From: Brevibacillus laterosporus DSM 25
GTDB lineage: Bacteria > Bacillota > Bacilli > Brevibacillales > Brevibacillaceae
DNA length: 64,000 nucleotides
Direction: 5' to 3'
NCBI RefSeq assembly: GCF_002706795.1
Contig: NZ_CP017705.1
Coordinates: 4,501,501-4,565,500, forward strand
Part shown: piece after piece, positions 26,647 through 36,200 of the stretch
How the letters are laid out: each line of letters opens with the position of its first letter
Numbering within the stretch: position 1 is the first letter of the stretch
Notes under the pieces: model-generated
Seen by the model: the letters and a program-made list of their open reading frames with translations, nothing else
The model's database searches: none
What the model was told of the DNA's origin: nothing
Program-made: the position numbers and the translations under genes

Positions 26647-26661
26647 GGAGGGTGTTTGGGG

Positions 26662-27495
26662 ATGGCAGGAACTAAAATGACTCTACGTCGATATGGAAAC
26701 GAATATCTATATTGGAAGGAACAAGAGATCATTGTAGACCAGGCTTATCTGGATCTCAATCGAGGTTTATTTATTCATTTAACACATCCTTATCAAATGG
26801 GTACGAAAATGTTAGATGTATATTTTAATGGTCAACACTTACTTGCAGATGGTGGCTATGAAGAAATAAATGAATATATAATTCGTCTCGATTTAGGTGT
26901 TTATCCAGAATTCCATCCATTGATGGGACAAGCTGTACCACTGGTGCTTGGCGATGAGATATTTATACGTACCTGGAAACCTGAATATCGTCAAGGAAGT
27001 GGGAGTGGTATCGATGATCTTAGATTTAAAAGACTGGAAGAAGAAATCATTTCAGCAAGAAGATATAAAACAAGCGACTTGCCTTTCTTTTCTATAGACG
27101 ACAGACTTGATCATATACAGGAAAGAGCTCATGTAAAAACGATGGTGTTCGTTTTAAATCGTGTATTTTTAGGGGTAGCAAAGCTTGAGATACGTTTCCC
27201 TTTCGATGGGAAGATTCAGGAAGTATACGCTTCTTGCGCTAAATCAGGCATCGGAAAAACCGTATTTCAAATCGAAAAATGCTCGCAAGCTAATTATGAT
27301 AGCACCCCATCCTGGAAAAATATTTTCCAGAATAAGCTTGTCATAGACAAAAATGAAAAATCCTCAAATACAGCTAATCCCAGCTATAAATTAGCAGAAG
27401 ATACAATCTTAAAAGATGATCATTTTCGCATTCATGTTAAGGAGTTAGGCGAAGGTATTGAAGGCGTAACAATTGAAATAAAGGTTATAATCTAA
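26662..27495 (+). CDS. Hypothetical tail protein
   Basis: 277 residues from ATG 26662; TTG 26656 is closer to the AAGGAGGG site and also possible. N-terminal half: EQEIIVDQAYLDLNRGLF, MLDVYFNGQHLL, AVPLVLGDEIFIRTWKP, a beta-barrel-like pattern. A short Gly/Ser hinge (QGSGSGIDD, about 113) separates a helical segment (about 118-150) from a beta-rich end. No family recognised. Organisation as a trimerising fibre subunit is plausible from the hinge and helix. Confidence 0.55.
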   Translation: MAGTKMTLRRYGNEYLYWKEQEIIVDQAYLDLNRGLFIHLTHPYQMGTKMLDVYFNGQHLLADGGYEEINEYIIRLDLGVYPEFHPLMGQAVPLVLGDEIFIRTWKPEYRQGSGSGIDDLRFKRLEEEIISARRYKTSDLPFFSIDDRLDHIQERAHVKTMVFVLNRVFLGVAKLEIRFPFDGKIQEVYASCAKSGIGKTVFQIEKCSQANYDSTPSWKNIFQNKLVIDKNEKSSNTANPSYKLAEDTILKDDHFRIHVKELGEGIEGVTIEIKVII

Positions 27496-27569
27496 TTTTA
27501 CCATCTTCGGAGAATATCTAGTCCTTTATCCCTATAATGATTGTGAATATTTTAAAAGAGGTGATAATA

Positions 27570-28802
27570 ATGGCTGGAACAAGAGGTATTGCTAGATTAC
27601 GCGGTGAGCAGGTTCATAATAAGATTATGCGAAATAATCATTTTGATTCTGCTAACAAAATTAGTGAAACATATTTAGATATTCAATTTCACAATCACCG
27701 GGAAATTCTAGAAGACACAAAGATTGATGTGTTTGTACAAGCAAACAACAAAGAAGTAAAAGGAGTTTCTCAGATTGACGTTACGGCTGACGTTGGTGCT
27801 CGTAGTATCTCGACGGGCGTGGATGTAGAAGGAGTTGTACTAACTGAAAAGGTTCAGCTTCGACTGACTGGGAGCGATACACCTATCGGGGATGCTGATT
27901 CTGATGTAGTCTATGGTCGACTGGAAGAAGCAGGAGGAGTATTTACTCTTACATTCTTTAGTATTGAAAATGGAGCAGAGCAGTTATATACGTTTGATAA
28001 AAAAGCAGAAAATATTGATTATCGCTTTGTTATTCGTACGAATCTATCTGTTATACCAGTGGATGCCATTGTTAAAGGCGGTGCAGGCTTTGTAGAGGGT
28101 GCCACAGATGCTAGAGCATACATGAACCTTGTACAGCTTATGAAGGACATCTATGGTAAGGGTGGTACGCTTGATAACGATGGTAATGCCAATCTAGCTA
28201 CATCCATTGTCCAACAAATCGCTGACGAGGAAAGCACGCGTCAAAATGCTGATAAGGCTATTCGCGATGATTTTGCTGCTACCACTGGTGCCTCTCTTGT
28301 AGGAGTTGTTAGCGATCCAAACTATACAGGCCTTACTGTTCAGAAAGTGCTTACTGACCTTGCTAAACGTATAAAAACCGTAGAGCATGGTTCTGATAAA
28401 GAGGTTGTAGATGCCCACATTCGTGATGTGGCATCGAAAAATGGTTTGTTTCCAAAAGCTAACTTTACTAGTCTGAAAGAACGTCTTGTTGAGATTGAAA
28501 ATAAGACAGATATTCGTACGAAAGAGCTAGATGATCGCATCCTTCTGCTTGAAACAGAAGAGGAAGAAGAGTTTTACGAGGCAAAGGGTGGCGAAACAAG
28601 CTATTCTCTCACAAAAGGTATGGCAAAAGACAAATCAGTTTTAGTAGCTATTAATGGCCAAATTCAAGTGCCCACGATCAACTTTGAATGTAAAAAAGAT
28701 GCTTCTAATAGAATTATTGGTATTGATTTTGCTCCAGATGTTTTAAAAGTAACTGACGGAATTCCTGATCTACTTTATATTAGGTACAAAAAATCCGTAT
28801 AG
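27570..28802 (+). CDS. Tail fibre protein with helical stalk and terminal beta module
   Basis: 410 residues from ATG 27570 (AGAGGTG 5 nt upstream), preferred over the ATG at 27537, which has no ribosome binding site. The N-terminus (MAGTRGIARLRGEQV) looks like a virion-attachment peptide. Residues about 195-340 are a helical, heptad-like stalk (EESTRQNADKAIRDDF, LTDLAKRIKTVEHG, LKERLVEIENKTD, LDDRILLLETEEEEE). The last 65 residues form a beta module like those at 20174 (SVLVAINGQIQVP, LLYIRYKKSV). It ends the long transcription unit before the terminator at 28845. Confidence 0.65.
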   Translation: MAGTRGIARLRGEQVHNKIMRNNHFDSANKISETYLDIQFHNHREILEDTKIDVFVQANNKEVKGVSQIDVTADVGARSISTGVDVEGVVLTEKVQLRLTGSDTPIGDADSDVVYGRLEEAGGVFTLTFFSIENGAEQLYTFDKKAENIDYRFVIRTNLSVIPVDAIVKGGAGFVEGATDARAYMNLVQLMKDIYGKGGTLDNDGNANLATSIVQQIADEESTRQNADKAIRDDFAATTGASLVGVVSDPNYTGLTVQKVLTDLAKRIKTVEHGSDKEVVDAHIRDVASKNGLFPKANFTSLKERLVEIENKTDIRTKELDDRILLLETEEEEEFYEAKGGETSYSLTKGMAKDKSVLVAINGQIQVPTINFECKKDASNRIIGIDFAPDVLKVTDGIPDLLYIRYKKSV

Positions 28803-28844
28803 GCGCATTCGTTTCGCTATATAGAGAAACATCACTGTAATGAA

Positions 28845-28875
28845 AAGACTCTCTCTCTAGAGGGTCTTCTTTTTG
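28845..28875 (+). terminator. Terminator ending the first fibre unit
   Basis: AAGACTCTC (28845-28853) / GAGGGTCTT (28860-28868) followed by CTTTTTG. A small GTTTC/GAAAC hairpin lies just before it at 28811-28830. Confidence 0.75.
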
Positions 28876-28976
28876 TTAGATAAAAGAGAGGTGGTACTGA
28901 TTCTATTATGTATTCGTTATTACTAAATCATCAATTGTGACCTTGGCAATCGCTTGGTTTTTGTTTCTTCGTTTGT

Positions 28977-29006
28977 GTTAAGGTTTCGTGTGGCTATCTT
29001 ATATTG
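28977..29006 (+). promoter_or_regulatory. Class I locus promoter, copy 5
   Basis: GTTAA at 28977-28981, 16-nt spacer, CTTATATTG at 28998-29006. It stands about 100 nt past the terminator and 47 nt before the next gene start, the cleanest promoter-gene pair in the locus. Confidence 0.7.
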
Positions 29007-29052
29007 AAAGTATAACAAGTGTGTTTTAAAGCACTCTCAAGGAGGTTTTCAC

Positions 29053-29544
29053 ATGCCAGCACCAGCAGTATCGTGGTATAAGACTGATAATGTAACCCAA
29101 TTAACAAAATGGGAGATTGGCACAATTGATGCCGGTTCAATTTCACCGGCTCTCGGGGTATTAATCTGGAATAACCGTGGGGGTACTGCAGACGTCTCGA
29201 CCATGACGGATTGTACCATTACAACGAAAGATAGTGCAGGGGGCGACACAGGAGATTTGGTTATCGGCACATGGATTGAGGTTCGTGTCGATAGCATGAA
29301 AGAAAGTAATTTCTCTAAAATTGGCGGACCTGTAACGAAAGCTATTCAGCCAGGTGGTAATACAACCAACCCAACAGGAACCTATTCACCAAATAATCAA
29401 GAGATACTAGGTGTCCAAAATGATGGCTCCACTGTGAATTCGAAGGGAAATTTTGTAGAGGTTACTCTACGTGCGAATGTGCCTCCTCTTGCTACAGCAG
29501 GTAACGTCAATTTCTTGACCCGGGTAGCTTATCGCTATATTTAG
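29053..29544 (+). CDS. Small Ig-like tail protein
   Basis: 163 residues from ATG 29053 with AAGGAGG 7 nt upstream. A single beta-sandwich: SWYKTDNVTQLTKWEIGTID, LGVLIWNNRGGTADV, ending FVEVTLRANVPPLATAG. The C-terminal 110 residues of the GLUG protein (30189) have the same layout (YLDFGTLIASQ, KAVWLQNNAEFP, APGAASKFYVRV), so the two may share a domain. First gene of the second fibre unit, directly behind a class I promoter. It may be a decoration or baseplate-ring protein; role unknown. Confidence 0.55.
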   Translation: MPAPAVSWYKTDNVTQLTKWEIGTIDAGSISPALGVLIWNNRGGTADVSTMTDCTITTKDSAGGDTGDLVIGTWIEVRVDSMKESNFSKIGGPVTKAIQPGGNTTNPTGTYSPNNQEILGVQNDGSTVNSKGNFVEVTLRANVPPLATAGNVNFLTRVAYRYI

Positions 29545-29586
29545 TGAGGATGCTTACATCCAATACAATGGAGGGGGACTTTTACC

Positions 29587-30204
29587 GTGTTTTCTCGTTG
29601 TAACGGCTATTCGCCTGTCACACAGGATTTCATATGGTTAGGTGAGTACGTAGATGGTACTCACCTAGCTGAGTTTGATTTTACTACGAAACAGGAGAAT
29701 AGCTTCTATGAGATTCAAAGAAGCAAGTTAATACGCTTCGGGCTAGTTGGTCATGGGCAGAAGCTTTTTTTTGAAAAAGATGGAACGTTTAATCTAGCAG
29801 GTAGATTAATTGATGTTACCTATGCAACACCTGACAAAGATTTTTATCTAACCGGAAACATTCAGAATACCTACACAGATATTATTTCGTACAAAGATGC
29901 AGAAGCAAGAGGCCTGGCCAACTTTAGTCCTATGGCTCTTGGTAGTGGAGGCAATCTTAGTAGTACAATTACTCAATATAATTTTGGATACAAATCTACT
30001 TTTATAGCAGATGATGTGACAATCCATTTTAAGGCGATTTGCTGCATTCCATTTCAGTCTCCCTTTTATATGAACTTCTGGTTAGTTAGTGATAAAAAAT
30101 TAGACGGAAAATTGCAAATTAGGGTGAATGGACTTATAGCTAATGAGTTTCATTCTCCATTACGACCAAATGTAGGAGGTGAGCTGAATTGGCAAGTGTT
30201 ATAA
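29587..30204 (+). CDS. Hypothetical tail protein
   Basis: 205 residues from GTG 29587 (GGAGGGGG about 8 nt upstream). Beta-rich: FIWLGEYVDGTHLAEFDF, SKLIRFGLVGHGQKLFFEKD, YLTGNIQNTYTDIISYKDAE. The pattern is reminiscent of uncharacterised Bacillus phage virion proteins, but I cannot name the family. Its end overlaps the start of the GLUG protein by 16 nt, so the two are translationally coupled. Confidence 0.55.
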   Translation: MFSRCNGYSPVTQDFIWLGEYVDGTHLAEFDFTTKQENSFYEIQRSKLIRFGLVGHGQKLFFEKDGTFNLAGRLIDVTYATPDKDFYLTGNIQNTYTDIISYKDAEARGLANFSPMALGSGGNLSSTITQYNFGYKSTFIADDVTIHFKAICCIPFQSPFYMNFWLVSDKKLDGKLQIRVNGLIANEFHSPLRPNVGGELNWQVL

Positions 30205-33179
30205 ATGAACAGTTGGCAAGAGAAATCCGCCAGTTTATAAAGAATGCTATGAATCGTGGACAAGATCCCGTTGTTCAAGAAGAGACGAATAGTTCCTCTC
30301 AGAAGCTGGTTGCTTCTAAAAAGAGAAGTTTGTCCAAGAGCAAAGTAAAGGCTACTTCGTCTCAAAATCTACTTTCTGTGTCAGAAGAGGGGAGAGCAGA
30401 ACCGGAGTCCTTGCAGGTCAGATTTTTTTCATCACATGTCCATCAAGGTAAAGGACAAACGACCTTAGATGCTTCCCCTATACCTGTGGAGGTACTTACT
30501 CCACATGGATGGGTATCTGTCCAGGACATTTATTTAGTCGATATGCTTTTAGCCAAGGCAGCAAACGAGCGAACAAAAGAAGAACAAAGCATCTACGAAG
30601 AGTATCAAGCCTTTGCTAGTATGTTTGGAACTAGACATCTGGAAGCAAAGGTCATTTTAGAGACTACTGATTTGTCAGAGATAGATATAAAGGGAAAAGA
30701 TAACCTATCATCTATTTCTGACGCGATTGAACAGCATGAAGAGATTCCATTCTCACGTGAATTTGTTTGGGTGGATGGTGCCAAGGATACCAAGGGAATT
30801 ATCGTGCTACCCTATGATGATTACGACAAGGTGTTTGTTGTAAGTGATGCTGATCATGATGGGAAAAATGAGATTACGTTTCTTCAAAGCAAGGAAGAGA
30901 CGAATGGTGTGAGACCATACTTTGAAAAGAAAAATGGGAAAACGTATCTCTATGTGAATCACTTTTCTGGAGGTGGTGGAACGCAAGCTGATCCTTACAT
31001 TGTTTCAAATGAACAGGATTTGAATAATGTAAGGAACAATCTTGGGGCCTGGTATGTGCAGGATCAGGATATTGTGATGGGGAGCTTTCAATCTGGGGAA
31101 GGGTTTGAGCCAATAGGGGCTTCTAATACTCCCTTTACTGGAAACTATGATGGTCGAGGTCATTTCATCAAGGGTCTCTTTATGAACCGGAACAGGAATC
31201 ACGTAGGACTGTTTGGTACTGGTCGCTCAGCAATCATTCGAAATTTACGTCTTATTGATCCTAATATTACAAATGAAAAACAAACAACAGGCGCCCTCAT
31301 AGGGTATATCGTTGGATGTAAAATATTTAATTGCAATGTTATTGGTGGAACAGTAGAAGGTCGGGATGGCAAGGTTGGAGGACTTGTTGGTGATGCCTAT
31401 GCTTATTCTGTTCATAGTAATTGGGCTACAGAAATAAAATATTGTTATAACTATAAGTGTAACGTTAAAACAGGTGGAAATATTGCTGGTGGATTGGTAG
31501 GAAATGTATATTGGGATAATAATGGGGTTTATATGGATAATTGTTATTCCACAGGAAAGGTAGAAGATATTACGGTTGCTAAGGACAGAACGAATATTGG
31601 TGGTTTGGTCGGCTATTATTCCAATAATTCTAATGCTACCAACTGTTTTTGGGACTTAGAAACCTCAGGTGCCCCTACAAGTGCAGCTGGCATTGGCAAA
31701 GCAACCTCAGAGATGAAGAATAAGGATACGTATTCTTGGGATTTTGATTTGTATTGGGATGTAAAGAAAGATGTAAACGAAGGGTATCCGGAGCATCGCC
31801 AATTTATTCGATACAAAACGGGAAAAGGGACACAGGCAGAGCCATACATCATTACTACAGAAGATGAACTTAATCAGATTCGGTGGTTTCGACATAGTAG
31901 ATTTAAAGTTGAAGATGATATTAAAATGGTTGATCATCAAACAAATAGTGGTTTTTATCCCATAGGGTTTTCTTTAATTGGACAAGATGATTACTTTCGA
32001 GGGAGTTTCGATGGTGGTGGACGATGCATTGCGAATCTGTTTATCAACCTACCATCAAATAGCTATGCCGGATTATTTGGGCAAATAACAGGAGCAACCA
32101 TCCAGAATCTAGACATTATAGACTGTAATGTTACGGGGGCCGGATCTACTGGTTCATTAGTAGGATACAGTATTAATTCGTTGATTAAAAATTGTCACGT
32201 GGATACGTTTTCATCATGTCGAATAATTAGTAAAGGCGATTATGCAGGTGCTCTGATTGGTCATGCTAACTCAAATACAATTATTGAGGATTGCTCTGCA
32301 AATGCCAATATGATTGGCGTTAGCTATATCGGCGGGTTCATCGGAACTATCACAGGCAGTAACATCAGCGTGAAAAGAAGCTACTCAAAAGGAAGAATCG
32401 AGGGTACTTCTTATGTTGCAGGATTCATTGGACATATGGGTTCTAGTAATTCCAGCATTGAGGATTGCTATACTTCTTGTGATGTAATCGGTAGTCATGT
32501 TGCAGGATTTGTTGGTTATATTACAACAGGAAATTTTAAACAATGTAATGCAATCGGTACTATCTATGGAAAAGGTGGAGGCTTTACGTATGATCACTAT
32601 AGCCCTAATAGTAAAACCCTAACCGAATGCTATTTCGACCGCCAAACCTACAAAACAACCACCGGCGGCTACGGGGGCATTCCTAAATATACAGCAGAAC
32701 TGAAACACCCATCACTCTACACAAATTGGGATATGAACACTACCTGGATTTTAGATACCAAATACAATGACGGCTACCCAGCATTGCGAAATCTACTTCC
32801 TATTGACCCGCCAATTTTAGGTTTCCGCAATGAATTTGGAAAATATTATACAGACAATGCAGGCGGGTTATTACGCTATCTGGATTTTGGAACCTTGATC
32901 GCAAGCCAGACCTCTTTGCCAAAGGCAGTATGGTTACAGAATAATGCAGAGTTTCCTGTCAATCGGATGCAGGTTTGGGTCGATAAGGCTACGGTCGAAG
33001 CAGGGATGGATGTCAAACTCAGTATAAGTGAGACACCATTTATCGGAATTTCGGAATTGGAGTTTAGCGGTACCTATGCACCGGGTGCAGCATCTAAATT
33101 TTATGTCCGAGTTGGTTCAGATATTACGGTGAAGCAGGGTGGTACCTTTGATCTCAAGGCCAAGGCTAGTCCAGCATAA
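30189..33179 (+). CDS. Large adhesin-like protein with two GLUG-repeat blocks
   Basis: 996 residues from TTG 30189, with GGAGGTGAG upstream inside the previous gene. Residues 1-250 include a basic linker and a globular part. Two homologous blocks follow, starting GGGTQADPYIVSNEQDLNNV (about 260) and GKGTQAEPYIITTEDELNQI (about 543). Each is followed by repeated GLUG-type units such as GLFGTGRSAIIRNLRLID, GGLVGDAY, GLFGQITGATIQNLDIIDCN and AGFIGHMGSSNSSIEDCYT. GLUG repeats build beta-helical surfaces in bacterial proteases and adhesins. The C-terminal 110 residues resemble the protein at 29053. Best read as a host-binding fibre of the particle. Confidence 0.75.
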   Translation: MASVINEQLAREIRQFIKNAMNRGQDPVVQEETNSSSQKLVASKKRSLSKSKVKATSSQNLLSVSEEGRAEPESLQVRFFSSHVHQGKGQTTLDASPIPVEVLTPHGWVSVQDIYLVDMLLAKAANERTKEEQSIYEEYQAFASMFGTRHLEAKVILETTDLSEIDIKGKDNLSSISDAIEQHEEIPFSREFVWVDGAKDTKGIIVLPYDDYDKVFVVSDADHDGKNEITFLQSKEETNGVRPYFEKKNGKTYLYVNHFSGGGGTQADPYIVSNEQDLNNVRNNLGAWYVQDQDIVMGSFQSGEGFEPIGASNTPFTGNYDGRGHFIKGLFMNRNRNHVGLFGTGRSAIIRNLRLIDPNITNEKQTTGALIGYIVGCKIFNCNVIGGTVEGRDGKVGGLVGDAYAYSVHSNWATEIKYCYNYKCNVKTGGNIAGGLVGNVYWDNNGVYMDNCYSTGKVEDITVAKDRTNIGGLVGYYSNNSNATNCFWDLETSGAPTSAAGIGKATSEMKNKDTYSWDFDLYWDVKKDVNEGYPEHRQFIRYKTGKGTQAEPYIITTEDELNQIRWFRHSRFKVEDDIKMVDHQTNSGFYPIGFSLIGQDDYFRGSFDGGGRCIANLFINLPSNSYAGLFGQITGATIQNLDIIDCNVTGAGSTGSLVGYSINSLIKNCHVDTFSSCRIISKGDYAGALIGHANSNTIIEDCSANANMIGVSYIGGFIGTITGSNISVKRSYSKGRIEGTSYVAGFIGHMGSSNSSIEDCYTSCDVIGSHVAGFVGYITTGNFKQCNAIGTIYGKGGGFTYDHYSPNSKTLTECYFDRQTYKTTTGGYGGIPKYTAELKHPSLYTNWDMNTTWILDTKYNDGYPALRNLLPIDPPILGFRNEFGKYYTDNAGGLLRYLDFGTLIASQTSLPKAVWLQNNAEFPVNRMQVWVDKATVEAGMDVKLSISETPFIGISELEFSGTYAPGAASKFYVRVGSDITVKQGGTFDLKAKASPA

Positions 33180-33216
33180 CGAGCTTCCAATACAATGGAA
33201 CAGGGCGTGATATTAC

Positions 33217-36200
33217 ATGTTTATTAAAAAAGGATTGGTCCTTTCCCTTCACGCTTCTCTTGCTGATAATGGTCTGACAAGAGGTAATAATGCCACACCT
33301 ACCACCAAATGGCATGATCTTAGTGGTAACAACAATCACGGTACCTTACACGGGTTTCAATATAATTCTCAAAGTGGATGGGTAGGGAACAATACGGGCT
33401 TTCATCCGTATACCCTTTATTTTGATGGATATGGCAACTATGTCACTTGCGGTAGTGCTTCTCAACTGAAGCCTACCGCAAGTATTACATTCGAAGCCTG
33501 GTTCTATTTTATTGGCGGAAGTATTGTTCTTTCTTCTGGGGGACACATTCAGGGTACACAAGGAATTGCTCTCTTATTTAACGAACTGGGGGAATTACAC
33601 GTAACAACTCCTGAATACCAGACCATGTTTAATCTTGGCTACCACCCCAAAAGCGAATGGTATCACGTGGTTGGCTCTTTTGACGAACATACGGGATACT
33701 TGAGTGCTTATCTCAATGGAGCCCCACAAGGAAGGATAAAGGCAACATCTGGAACGTTTACAGACCCTTTAGCCGATTTGATTATAGGGCGTCATCATAA
33801 AGAGATGTCAAAATGGTTCCGAGGAACAATCCCCGTAATCCGAATTTATAACAGGGCATTGTCAATGGATGAAGTAGCTCAGAACTACTTGGCTGGGTTT
33901 CTGTTATATAAAAACGAGAGCCAGATCCCCTCACATATCTTAGTCCCAAACCGGCAGGATGTTCATTGTTCATTGAAAATAGGTACCAGTGGCATTGCGA
34001 AAGGGAATTACCGAATTATTCCATCTGATGTGCAGGATATACCATCCAACATCAAGATCAACAGAACAGTTGGACTAACAGGTAGTCTTTATGTTAATCC
34101 ACATACAATCTTGCATGGGGTATACCATATTCAGCGACAGACTACTAGCAATATCCCATCTTCTGTATGTATCAACCATACGAATCACCTAGAAGCTGTA
34201 CTTTCTGTTAGACCTGAGGCTATTCTTTCGGGTAAATATCAGATTACAGAGCTGTTTAGACATGATGTACACAGTACCATCCAGATAATTCAAAGAGATA
34301 CATTAGTTTCTCACCTTTCCATTTTACTAAAGGGGCAGCTAACGGGCCGATATGCAGTGAAAGGTATAACTAGTAACGAACTCTTGTCCTCTCTCACAGT
34401 TACAAACACCTCAAATCTTGCAGGAAAACTAGGTGTTACGTCCAGACAAAAACTTGTGGCCCGATACAAGATTATCGAGACATCAGTAGATGATCTCACT
34501 TCGCAGCTACACGTCACTGCTACTTCCCAGCTATCTTCTAGAATGGGAATTAATACAAAGACCCAGCTTATCGGTAGGTATGACATTGTACCGGTTGAAG
34601 GTAGTGATTTAGTTTCTTCTCTAAACATAACTAGCAACGCCGATCTGAACAGTCGATTGAAGATAGCTACGAGTGGATTCCTAAAGGCCAAATATGGAAT
34701 GAAAAGAGGCGATTACTCTGATCTTGCCTCTAACATGTCTATTAAAGAAACAAATGATGTGCCTTCGTCTCTTGGCATTGCTCCGTATGCAAAGGCAATA
34801 GCAAAATACAGAATCATTGCAAACTATGCTTCTGATATTCCAGCAGATATATCCATTAAGGTGAGTAGCAATCTTGCAGCGCTACTACGTATTTCTCCGT
34901 ACAGTCACATGAGAAGTAAGTATGAAATTTTGTCACCACCTGAATTTACTGCGATCTTGTATGCGAATAAGGATGCTTTTGTTCGAGAAGCAGTTCCAAG
35001 ATTGAACTATGGTATTGAACAACAAATGTATATCGGACACGATTCTACACTGAAGGATACATTCCGTTCGTATATAGGGTTTGATTTAGCATCTGCTTCC
35101 ATCCCAACTAGTAATGTTACTATTAAGAAAGCGGTCGTAAAGCTATACGTTGACGGAAGAAATATTCCAACCAAGCAGGTCCAAATGATTGAACCAGTCA
35201 CAGATTGGGCTGAATATGGTATCACCTGGAAAAACCAGCCTTATCCGTTTGGATTTGATTCACCTACATCGTCGTATGATGGGATTAATGTGATAGAGAG
35301 TATCGAGGGGAATTCCAGATATATTTCTTTCGATGTAACAGGCTCAATTAAAAATTGGCATGAGAAAAGTAAAGACAATTTTGGATTTATCGTTAAAGCT
35401 TTCAACGAGTTTGAAAATTCGGCGCTTACTTTCTTTACCAGAGAACAAAAATCACATAGACCTATCTTAGAAATAACGTATTATGACACGCGAATATATA
35501 GTCTAGGTAGAGATAGCTGCTGGTCTGAACTAATAGTCAGACAAAGCAAGTCATCAGATGTAAAATCATCTTTACGGATTAGACAATTCCAGGATTATAA
35601 GGATTTGTCAGCTCGCTTATTCCTAGTCAGTCCTCGAGATCTTTTTTCAGAGATGACCGTAAGTAGAGACCAATTGATAAGTAGTATATCTGTAAGACAG
35701 TCAACTCACCATGATACCGCAGGCTATATGAAGGTTTTTACAAAAGATTCTTTCTGGATAGAATGCAGTCTATTTGTAAGTGCGCCAGATAGACCTTCTC
35801 ACATCTATATCTTAAATAGAAAAGATATAGACTCTCAGCTAGCAGTAAGACGTGAGGGCTTTCCATATCCTGAAATCAATTCTACTCTGTGCATTAATCG
35901 GGATGTAATAGATGGAGAAGTGATTGTACGGCGTTCTTCAGAAATAGATTTCTCTTCCTATTTGACTGTAAATAGAAGCGATTTACATGCTTGCCTATCG
36001 GTCTATACTGGCTTTGACACTCCAGGATTATTATCAGTTATGGTAGGAAATCAAGTTGATGTACCAGCAAGTGGATTTGTAAAATTCCATGACAGCATAT
36101 CAAGTATGCTGTTAGTCAATAAAAACCACATGCATGGTAGCTTGAATGTGGTGTATGCGTCCCATCTTGCAGCCTCTCTTCATGTACGGATTGCAGAAGA

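Larger units (their letters stand above)
29559..33199 (+). repeat. Two copies of TCCAATACAATGGA before fibre genes
   Basis: Identical 14-mers at 29559-29572 and 33186-33199, each lying 15-20 nt upstream of a gene start (29587 and 33217). The ends TCCA/TGGA are inverted, so each can form a small hairpin close to the ribosome binding site. Only the two 14-nt copies are the feature; the span between is coding. Confidence 0.45.
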
